A stretch of DNA of 64,000 nt, taken from the NCBI RefSeq assembly GCF_910592395.1, contig NC_088310.1, forward strand, positions 3,789,501-3,853,500. The letters run 5' to 3'. Position 1 is the first letter of the stretch; each line of letters begins with the position of its first letter. A model generated the notes under the pieces. The model searched no databases. It saw only the letters and a list, made by a program, of their open reading frames with translations, and was not told the origin of the DNA. Made by a program: the position numbers and the translations under genes. This document shows positions 49,701 to 61,700 of the stretch, piece by piece. The stretch comes from Lineus longissimus. Taxonomy: Eukaryota > Nemertea > Pilidiophora > Heteronemertea > Lineidae.

Positions 49701-52700
49701 CTGAAAGATAGAAGAGTTTGTTTTGAAATGCATTGTAAGCTTATACAGTACTAGGTGTTCTTAAATCACGCTGTTGTTACAGTTGTGGATAAGTTCTAGA
49801 ATGTCAGCATCAGCGTGGCAAAGATTAAGAATCCCCCATCGGCAGAGACACACTTTGATGGAACCAAAATTATAAAATGTTCCTATAGTTCCAAGTTCTA
49901 TTATTTTAGGCTGTTCGGCGACCTATCTATAACGGACGAGTTCATTTTTGGGGTTTCACCGACTGAGCATGCTCAACCAGGGGTTTACTTACTGAGCAAC
50001 CAGGGGGCTACACTATCCTTCACGTCCCGGTCCTTGGCTGACTTGACAATAGTTTCTGGTAGGGGGAGGGAGTGCCGCACCATCGCCCCGTACAACCCGT
50101 ATTCCGCCATAATGCTACATTTCCCCCATGTTTTCTCCGTCTTGCGCCATTTCGCCCGTCTATTCTGGAACCACACCTAAAAAGTAAAAAACACGGCAAC
50201 AATTTACAAAGGGGTTACCATTGGCTTCCTTCAAAGTAACCAAAACATTAAGAGATCTAGGAGCACATCTGTCATTGAAAAACCGATCACATATCTGCCA
50301 GATCGCCCTATCGCAGACTCTTTATAGCGCTCTGAAGTGATGATGACATCTTTCCGGTAGGCTTCCGATGGTTTTCGGTTCCGGTAGATGGTATGTCTGT
50401 TTACACGAGAGGTGATCTGGGGATCGCATTGCACACAAATTTTGGGCAATACAGAGATTGCTTGATTATTTTTTCGCTGAAGAGGAGACCTCATTAACCT
50501 TTGTTTGTTTAGGTACACTACGATGACGGATCAATTCTGACTGTTATGTGTAAACTTATCGTAAACCGTAAGCATACGAAACATTCAGTGTATACATGTA
50601 AGATGACATCCGTATGGTTTGATTTTCAAGGACAGCCCATTGTGTGATTTTGTCAACTTTCTCCATGAAGATAGTTAGCCAGGTAATAAAACGTATTCTC
50701 TATTCTTGCACACGCGTCACAGTTTTTCCGGCACTCTGATTATGCTTGACGTTTGAGTATCCACGGTGGGTCAGCGGCGGAAACCCGGAGGCTGAGAAAT
50801 AATTAGGCATGTGTAATTGGTAATAAAAGATACCAGACATGAAACGGACATTATCACATTTTATAATCTATTCTGCACCCTTCAAGGCATGTTGTTTGTC
50901 GATTTGGAGAAAGTGCTATTTTGCTTTGTGATCTGGCACGGATCTGAAGACATTGTAAATACATGAATACTAGACGCCATCTTGTTTGAAAAAAGGGGTG
51001 ATGGGGATGACTGAAATCCTAAATGAAGCTATCTATGCCTTATAAAATTTCAGCCTCCTAACTCGTTTCTGCGACCACTTTCTAGCCTCTCTAGAGACTG
51101 TGGTTCGTGTGACTCGTTGTTAGCAACTTGTTATTCACCAAATTGTGGCAAACCCAACACCAAATGACGTATTCAAGAAAGCGATTTTCACTGTATAGGT
51201 TTTAAGCAGTCTCTACAGAAGCACTAGGGGTATCAGTGGCACCAACATTGGAGCTTGATTTGTGAAGGATTGAGAGGTGACTCGGCTAAGGTTCGGACCC
51301 AGAACCCTCGGATTGCTAGTCGGAAACCTTCACTTGTACGTCTCTATCAGCTAACTGAGCAACCCTACCTCTAATCTCAGTCACTGCAAAGTATTCACAG
51401 CTTCTAATTAACAGATTCCAAATTAGAAAAGCAATCTCTTTAATTGGCTCGTTTGATCAATTAGTTGACGTGCGCGGTTGACAGCGTGACGAGATGCCAC
51501 GTGACCAACCCGTTAGAGAAATCACCGATTCGCGCCGAATCAAATTATTGGGTCCCAAAGGTGGATGAAATCGCCAATTTCAATGATTAAAGAAAGATTA
51601 ATCTAATTTGGTTGTTATTACTTATTTGGAGACAGGTGGCTCTCGTGCAACGACTAATAGAGCAGAGGGTTACTATCATGGCGCCTGAAAAAAGAATGGA
51701 TTAGCAACTCACGCAAGTGACATGTGTAATAAGTATGCTTTTCAAAATAAATATTGTTCTTGTAAATTGTGTTGAGAGATTGAAATCCAAAAGGAGGACC
51801 TTGTAGGATCTCCATTACAGTTATTCGGGCCAATCGGAAGGCCTCAATCTCTTTTCGGTGGCGCTGTCATCTGATTTCAACCAACCGTATGAGAGCACAC
51901 CGGAAAAGGGTGATGGCTTGAGAAGGATTTAACGATATGCCGAACGCATCTGAAAATTAATTGGGCTTCAACTGTGAATCAGTGGGACCTGAACATTATT
52001 TTCTAATAATGCAGTGTAGGGAATCACATATGGTTTATTTGACTCATAATTGATATGTGAATTGGCACATTTTGCATTTGGTAACTTCTACTAGCCCGTC
52101 ATCGCTACATTTACCTAATTTCACTGCCTCAAATAAACCCATGAAGGTCAACCATACGGGAGACACTCACAAAGCCGTACAGTAAATATTAATTTCATAC
52201 CTCGTGTTTGTCAGTGTGACAAGATTGCCGGATGAATAATTAACGCGAAGATCAGCGAGAGATGAAAGCATCCCATGCGGGAGCTCCCCGCCCGATTATT
52301 CCGTACTCGGCTAACCAGATTGCGTTTTAATACACCAATGAGCTCCGCGCCGCACACCGCGCCCGCGCCGACGCGCGCTCCGCTGCAACCACTCCTAGCG
52401 TGAGACGTGATTAGAAGTAATTGAAAAATTGCCATGATTCCGATTCTGACATTTAAGGGTACAAATGTACTAATTGAAAAATAAGTTGTTAGTGTATTAA
52501 TCGCTTGGGACTGATGTTCGTATGATTGCTTAGCAAACTCGTGGTATATTGGTGAAATCAGAAACGGGACTATTGACAGAACCCGTCGGCATGGAAATAT
52601 CATCACGATTGCGTTAGCATTTAATTTACCAAATTAGTTTCTCTCAAACATTACATCAGCATGATTACAGTGAAGTTGAAATGGGTTTATGTCATTAAAT

Positions 52701-55700
52701 TCCGATTAGACGGCGTCATTCGCGAATCGATTTCGGGTTGAGTTGCGTTCGTGCAGTTTGAGTTTTTGCAGAGCAATTTTTTGGATCGGTTAGTGCTTCA
52801 TGTTGATAAAACCGAAAATGTCTGTCGCGGAATACATGTACGCGAGGCACAAGGGGGCGGGGGTCAGTACATTTATAGGAAAATGTTCATCTTCATCTTC
52901 AGGACTGTGACCTATTATGTTGCGACGACCCCATCATTTCACTGCATATTGCTCCACGGCAGCATAAACGTATCAGACAATTAACAATAATGATTTTATG
53001 AACGATAGATGGTACACCTGAACCATCATCTTCTTCTGTGTTAACCGCTGATAGGTCTTGGAACGCGTCAGATGCTGTGGAAGAGGAGCTCCGGCTAGGT
53101 GTCACACAAAAAGCAATTCGACCGGAATGGAATGACTTAGACAGCCTTTGACTAAAAGAAGCAGACTTACTTGTATTCGGTCCTCGGGTAAATTCGTTTT
53201 TAGTGAGAGCACCTCCCTGGCGTAGACATCTGGGTAATGAGCATCTTTGAAGGCTTTTTCGAGTTCCTCCACTTGATAGCTGGTGAAGATGGTCCTACAA
53301 AGAGAAATTGGATAGAAATGGGGCTACATGTACGTTGAATCACTTCATTTTTGTTGTTGTCAGCACATTTTCATGTATTTCGACTTAAATGCGGAAGGTA
53401 AACTGATCCATGACTTGGTTACTTCGATCATGCCAAATAACGATAAAGATGAGCAAGTTGTTTAGACGATGCGGCTTCCTTGACAACAAGAAGAAATATT
53501 CGGTGTTCCTTAAAATTAGTCATATCGCTACTCGACTTGGTTGCTGTCGGTATACGTGTGGTAAAACCTGTCAAAACACATTGAAATATTCAGGATACTT
53601 TATAAAGCAATGTAAAACACCCTCAGACATTTGACTACAACTTGTAAGACAGTTGTATTTCTTGTAACTGTGTTAAAACGTGCCCGATACTTGTCGATTC
53701 TTCCAAGAGCAAACAGACAGTCGTTTGAAGTTGAAACAAAATCCGCAAGTTACATGAAACTTTGTAGTGTTTAGCAGCTTGTTAAGTGATTCAGTTACCT
53801 GACCAGATGGTTGAGAAATGTTGTCGATGGCACACTTGTCTAAATACCGCAAGTTTGTTTGAATAATAGAAGGTTGCCCTGTCAATAGGCCCCAGTAACT
53901 GGCAAGGAGGCAGGTGCGGGACGTGCAGAGGTGATGGTTTGATGAACTAGAGAGACCCGTTGCGAAGGAAGCCTGTATATTATATTTGATATTTATTATT
54001 ATTGGAAGCACTTGCGAGTTAATTGTAACAACCAAGTATTAAAGTTTTCTTTTGCTGACTGGTAGACCTAATGCGGTTTTGTTATGTAGCTGCTTGCGTG
54101 TACAGAATCCATTAGCGTAACATTGGTAGCTTATCGGTTCGTAGGCCCCCGAGATCCTTTACTTTATTGGACCTCGACAGCAGATAAGCCTCACCGTCAA
54201 GAGAGGAGGACACCAGCTAACTATACGGTGTCACGCGGTTGTCCATGCATAGCATAGCGATTATTTGAGAGAAAAAAATACACTTTGGCCATGTGGTAAT
54301 CAAATGGTAAGTCCTTCTTGCACTTCTAAGGAATTGGCCCTGACCGTCAGATGGTTGAAAAGCTAATTTGTATTGTCTTCCCAAGGGTTTTCAATTTTCC
54401 ATACAACACGTCGAGTAAGCGACGACATTTTCAAAACTAATAAGCAATTTCATACTTCAACAGAGGAAAGCTGATCTAAATTAGATTTGCCTGTCTGTCG
54501 GGTATACACGAACCCACTGGAAGCTTTAGTGGCTGGTGGCGACACACGCTAATACAGTTCATTTGGGCTGTGTTATCGAAATTGGTTCATTTGATCCGCC
54601 TCTGTCGCCTAGTTAACCGCTGTCTGTGTGACAGGGGGAATTCGATTAGGTATTCCGTTTCGCAAATTAATATCATAATAACAAAAGGCACTAACACTGC
54701 TGTTCACCCGTGGGTTCTTTGGTAAACATCGTTTTGCCCATGCCAATTTCAATGATGTTTTTCGTCCGTATCCCTGGCTATCAAGGAGACCAACAACACT
54801 TCCATTACCAGGACCAAGAAGATCGGCACATTTCATATAATAAGTACGAGTATAAACATGGTTGACTATTTTTTTCAACATTTGAGCTTTTCGTCTAAAC
54901 ATGTAGTGTAATGTGCATTTGTTTGTAACAGTCATGCAATACACTACCAAGCATTCAGCGTTTGATATGTAATCATTACTCAGTGTATTGTGAACCCTGC
55001 TTCTATCTTATTCTTGACAGTGGAATTAGTGCTCTCCGATATAATATCGACAGCAAAGCTATTCAGGTTGATTATGATACGTGCACTTGATCATCCTTTA
55101 CATGTAGTTAGGATGCAGGTATTGAAAGTACAGATTTCTGGAAGTATGATAAAAAAATTCTTTTAGCACTACCACTAGTATTGTGGACACTTTAGAAATC
55201 CGTCAAAATAAAAATCATGAAATTTTGGAGTGCTTTAGAAGATTTCGCGATTCGGTTTACAATATTTTGGTAATTGATATGATTCTCACCTATGCCGTCT
55301 CCGCTTCTTTTTCTTTCTGTTGCTGCCGTCAACGTTGGCGTAGCCATTTACCTCTGACCTGTCATCCTCCGAACATACTGAAAAGAATGGATCACGACAA
55401 GTAAAGAATAGCTGTTTTCAATATCAAATCTTCTCCGTAACATCATCATATTTTGGATGAGTACAGCATCAGAACGTTAAGTCTGCCGGGAAAAAATGCA
55501 TTCATTGGATGCTAATCTGTCTGGTACTACCAAGAACCGGCCGGTAGAAAATGATGCATGTACATTTTTACACATAACACAAGTTCTGTCTATCGATAAG
55601 AAATGCAAATCTTGATTGTGTTTCAGTGCAACTTAATCGGTCTGCAACCGAATGCCTATGAGAAGAAAAAAAACGTTTTGTATATTTATTTGTATATTTT

Positions 55701-58700
55701 TGACTAATATCAAGCTTCTGACCCCCTCCGCCCCAACCCCATGTCCGCGAGAAAATGATGCGTTAGAATACAACTTTGATCTTTCAGCGTTCCTCTATGA
55801 ACGGCCCACAACACGGCAACACTGTAAGTGCGTATCATCGCGTTAAAGTCAGCATGTTGGCTCAGGGACATGCAGAAGACAAGACATCGGGGTATATAAA
55901 GCAACGAGCCCTCAATCGTGAAGGAATTTCTTCTAAATGGACACTTGACCCACGTAGCCAAGGAAATTATATTGATATAATTATATCTGATATTAACCTT
56001 ATATTAGGTTTCAAATAAAGAAATCGTCTAATACTGGGTGAAAAGCCACTCATAACCATCCGACGCCTCGTCCTAATCAAGTCTTAATTGTCCAATGTGA
56101 AAATTAATTAACCCAGATTATGGTGCGCACTCAATGTCTCTTTGTGTATCCTTCAGCGAGCCGATGCATAAAATACATAAAAATTAGGTATTTGTTTCGT
56201 GGATTAATTTCATTAAGCTCTTCTTCTGCGGGTAATAGGCTCGCGACGTCAGCTGAGGAAGACGGGTATGGCAAAAGAGTTTTCGTTCGTGGTTAGGAGT
56301 CCAGCTTCTATTGGAATTGTATTGGCAAATGCAGTGTATTATGCTGAGTGGCCGATTCTACTCGACGGACAATTTAAGGACATGCTACTTGAAGTAAGAT
56401 TCGATTTTGATAAAGATGTTGTAAATATTCATCACTGGCCAAAGCAGTTTCTTTGCATGAGGAGATTGGGTCTTTTGTAAATATCAATGGAAATCATAAC
56501 TATATGCGGCTGGTTGGTTCTTCGCTGTAACGCAAGCATTTCACAACCATCCCCTGGGGTGGTTAATGAAGATAACCTTGATACGTTAATGCCGTAACTA
56601 GCTCAGTATTACGAGTGGTCATCCAGTCTCCGAGTGGTCATCTAGTCTCCCTTCATCTGCTTAGCTAGATAGTAAATGGTGAAAAAAGCAAAGGGTCAAA
56701 ATCGGTTTTATGCTTCTTGTTCAAGAAAGAAGAGACGCCTACTTTGAGTAACAACCAGAGTACAAGCCATGAATGTATTCATACACTTCGGACTTCAGTG
56801 TAGCGAACCTGCAAGACTTGCCTAAGCCTTGGTCAATATATATTTCATTCCGTCTTCCCCGCACACATTTCGGCATCATAGGAACACATTATCAGTGTAG
56901 TGAGAGACCCATAGCGCCAATTTTATAAACATTAGCTACTCGTTCGCTCTGAGGAGAAAATATCGTTTTTCTCTTGAGCAAAATGTTTCCAGATTTCTTG
57001 CGTATATTTTTCCCCGAGTCAAGAAATCTCATCCTAACGTTTTCTACCTTGCTTTCTCTGCTTTGTGTAGCCTATAGCAGAGTCAGAGGTTGAATGTCCA
57101 AGATGGGCGTCGATTTGGAAAGGCTTGTTTCATTTCGAATTGGCGGCTAATAACAGGGCACTTTTGTATGAGCCTGCACTTGTTTTTATACTGAGTGTTG
57201 CTGAAACACTGTGTAAGGTGAACGGAAGGTAATTTTTTTCATTATATTCTATCAACAAACCCTCTGGTACATGTACCCGGAAATTAGGATGGAGGAAGTG
57301 GCTGTTAGTTTCTACTGTGCCAGCGGAAAATGAACGTAGAGATTTATTTATTTACCCCCGTGCAATTTCTATTGAAGAAGAAAGTCAATAGAACACTGAT
57401 CAGTACTCTCAGATACAAACAGCCCGATCCATTCTTGGTAGTGTCTATGTTTGCAAGTCACTGTTTTGTTGATCTGAAGAAAAACTGATTCTTATCACTA
57501 GTTTTAAATTTCAAAATTACATGTCTGTATAATTATTGGTAAACAGATAAAACCTCAAGAACTCCATATAAATCCGACATAACAAGTTATTTACTGTTTT
57601 CACCGGCGATTCGATGAATATGGTCAAGCCTCTGCTGGTCTCATCGATCTCTTTCGCGAAGTCCTGATGTGAGGACATTGAGCCAACCTTAAAATGCATC
57701 TTGAAGACTGCGATTATACAGGGTTCACTTTTTCACATGTGACATGTCACTGTTCACTTTTCATGCGTGACATGAAGAACGAACAAGTCATTTCCAAAGA
57801 GCGGACTACATAACATTCACGTGGTCACTTTTCACCCCACGTCATTTTTCAAGCCTTATTCATTTAACTCAACGTTACAAGTGAATCCCAGTGACAAGTG
57901 ACACCGTGAACCCTATATAACTCAGGCCTAACATAAACTTCTCGAGTATTACGTTTTCCAAAATATATCGAAGAAACTTGGCCAGATTGTAAGAGAGTGC
58001 AGTGTGGCGAGAACGTCTGATGACGTATCCGGACAGAATATGTAAAATAACGACAACTTATATATTAATATCATATCTCAAGTCTCCAAGTCAATACATT
58101 TGAAAACTCATCACACATCAATTATAAGTTAATAATTAAACAACATAACTTAAATAAGTTGGATACAATAAGAGCTTATCTGTATATAAAATGGTAATTG
58201 CAAATTTTGATATCCCCAAATCCCCTGGAGTAGCTGAATCAGTCGTCTCTTATCTTCTGAAAAATTAATTCGCATCCAAAATTAATTTTTGATTGCAGAG
58301 TGTAAATTAACAATCGCTCGTCAACCAGCGCGAGTTAATTAAATGAAATTACTTGATTAAACAATTGAATTAATTTTCTAATGAGTTTTTGTACATTGTA
58401 TACGTTGGCTATTCCATAACCCTTGGGAGAGGCGTCTGCGATAACCAATAAAGATATTCAAAGCGAACAAAATCTGTTTTTCGGGACCGATATCATGAGG
58501 TTTGAATAAGCAAAGGTACCAAAAAGGGTGGAGAAAATTGAATATACGTGCAGTTGTTTAGGAAGTTCACCTTTTTTTCTTTTTGTTTATTCATTTTCGA
58601 ATTTCGAAAATAAGCATGCCAACAGAGAGTTCTTCAGTCCGAAACCATTTATATTTTGTAACTTATATTTGATAGCTATACAATATGTTTCCAATCTCTG

Positions 58701-61700
58701 TCTAAGAGCCCAATTGAAGACGGACGACGTCACAACCATGCCTGACGAAAGGACAATATTTGGTTGTGTCTCCATCTCGTGGAATTTCTTGAACACTCCC
58801 CTTCGGTGATCCTCTGATCATGATTAGATTGTGATTTACTCATCTATTCGGTCGTTAAAAGTCAAAAAGTGAGACGCTTTTTTAGTAGATATGGCATTAC
58901 AATAGTCAATTGAACACATGTTCTTCATTGACTTGCAAATGTGTATTGCGTACAAAATCAAAAGTAACAAGGTAAGTAAAAGGGTTGACATTTTTGGGAA
59001 ACCCGATATAGCCCAGTATAAATATGCTGTATGTAGATTTCATTGGCAGTGAATATTAACACTGTGTATAGATATATAATTAGAACCCATTGTCTTACTC
59101 CGAATACTTCCAATTATTTCTCATATATCTAGATCTAACTAAGTGCAGACAGTTATAGAAATCAAAATTCCAATCGCGCAATCGTCCCCATCGAAATCTA
59201 TCGACGCCGGGCCCCCGAGGTTCCGGAGACAATATGATGGGCGCTGGTAGTCTTAGCGTCTCTGTGAGATAAATCTGAGCTTCGCCAGACTGTAAAATTT
59301 AAAATTTATGCCCAGGTTTTCTGTATAGTAACTCAATCCAAAGTATGTTATATTATTGAAACAATACACTCGAGTTTGTGGGAAACGAGAAATCTATCAA
59401 TGTTGGTGGCGTATCCAACATCAGATAGGAGGAAAAGCCCCAGAAAATAAACATAAGCACTTAAGAGTGATTGTTACTTTATTACTTGGAATTTGATACC
59501 GGGTTTGAGATAAGGTGCAGTTGCAGTTCCTTAGTTGTGTTTACACTGAATAATACACCACTCTCTATCAGCGTTTAGTTTAGGTTTGAACTCGACGAAA
59601 AAGAAGAATCCAGGAACTGCCAAATTCTTTCGCACAGATGGGCGTGAACTCCCTCACATGGTCTGGGCAAGATCAATACGTTTGAGCATGAAGTTCACTA
59701 GAATACGCACACCACCCGTCACCAGGCTGTTTATAAATGGTCCTTGGTTATGCGGTCACGCACCTTCACGCCTCTTCATCAAAATCTGATTGCCAGTGAC
59801 TACGTATCGAGTCCAAGAGTTCTCTCAAATGTATGTTATGATATTATTATCAGAGTTTTTGTGAAGACGACCCCTTTGTCGTTGACAGTTCTATCTGATG
59901 GGCCGACACTGTGCACATGAATCTGAAATACTGCTATATGCTCACCGTCATCAAGGGCCTAACTGCTATTGATATAGTAATAGGTCCGCGACCTTGCCAG
60001 CATTCAATCTACATCAAGGACAACAATCTACGCTTGATGTCCCCGCCAAGCACGCCATAGCCAAGGACATGAAGGATGCCGATCTATCGCCTTGGACTCC
60101 CGGCGGGAAACCGGCGGTGTCTTAGTCACCACCTCGCTGAGGACGCTGATGACAGATTGCATGCGTTTGCTGGGTCCCCGGAGTGGACAAGTGGAGAACA
60201 GATTAGACTAAATGTCTAGATAAATTGTTATTGCTGGTTGATTAGGTCACAGATTGGAGGGGATTCCGCGGTATTGTGTCGCAATTTGGTGATTACTTTT
60301 GCCGTCGGGAGCTAACGAGGTGCTGATAGATTTCATCAAGATTTCTAAGCTATTGTTATCTTGAGTGGCGACCATGGATTACCTTTGGTCCGATATCAAG
60401 TATTTTAGATTAACAAATCACATTGTGCAAAAAGGATAAGTCACATTGGCAATAGGACATCAGCGTGAAGAGGATGGAGAATTTTTTGCCAATTAGCAAA
60501 TAGAATTTTGGTCGTTTTCATATTAGTAATGTTTTCTTAATAATCTTGACCATACAAATCAATATTGAAAGTATCATTAACATATTTGTTGGTGGTAAAC
60601 GGTTTATTTGATGGCTGAGAACAATCATGGCTTCTTTGAAAATAACGGAAAGGGGGAAATGTTATTTCTTTCAACATCAGGAATAGAAATACCTTTTATC
60701 TGGAGAAGTCATGGCACAAAAACTCCTGAAGCTCGATTTGTTCTCTTTTTTCGATTTTGGAAGTTGGCTGCCAAGCTGAACAAAACTGAATGATGTCAAT
60801 CAATGTAATGTCAAAATGTGGTAACAGTAACAGTACGGCGACAAATAATTTTTGGATGAGAACTCTGCCTCACGGGATGACTTCAAAACAGGTTTCGGCA
60901 TCCGTGTAGCTGCATACCAGGAATGGCCCAAGTGCATATTCCACGAGTCCGAGCTCTGGCAGTGTTCCCCGGGTCCTATGTTCCCCAGTTTCTATGTTCT
61001 TCGGCTTCTAAATTCCCCGGGTCTGTGTTCCGCAATGAGTCTTTCAGTCTAAAAGTCGTTTTCAACGAACATAACGACCAGGGAACATGACCCAGGGAAC
61101 ATAGAACTCGGGAAACATAAGGATGATCTCCTTGGAATGAACCAATGATCTCGCAAAAGGAATGTCGTTGACTTCAGCATATCAATCAGCTATCATGAAG
61201 TTGCTGATTTAGGCCCGCATGGCCGAATAACCCCCTGCTTTCTGCTTTCACCTTAAAAAAATCATTAGTCAGCTTTTATTAGTTTATAATGGGCCCTATT
61301 TACTGCATTTGGATAAGAACCAATCGGAAATTTCACCTAATATTACATCACATATCGACAAGGTGTATATCTTGTGAGATGATGTATTTTTTCATGCGGA
61401 TCTCATCACACTAATCAAGCGGATCCGGGCGTTGTTAAGTCATGTTTAAGTGGCTGTACCATCTCCGTATTACGGACCTCCCCAGGTTAACCCTAGATTA
61501 GCGCGGTTGTATACGAGAAGACGTAAGCCTATATAGCTCAATCCCGCACCTTCCTGTACACAGTACGCTAATCATGATGTCATTTGTGGTTATTAACTCC
61601 CTCGGTTTATTCCCTTGCTAATTGCTTTAGACATGTTGGATGATATGTGCAGATAGGTGGAAGATGATGGAAAAATATCATGCTGATTGATATGATCAGA

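Larger units (their letters stand above)
50177..53170 (-). other. vsx-B intron 3
   Basis: 3.0 kb at homeodomain position 46/47. Contains a tRNA-like element and a possible cryptic exon (listed separately). TAATTA/ATTA-rich complex sequence at about 51400-51620 and 52180-52620 is enhancer-like. Confidence 0.5.

Noticed and set aside
52211-52606. 131-aa - strand open frame in vsx-B intron 3
   Set aside because: No recognisable domain; overlaps complex TAATTA-bearing sequence more likely to be regulatory.
54609-54950. 113-aa - strand open frame in vsx-B intron 2
   Set aside because: No family similarity and no splice context; exon 2 and 3 phases join without it.
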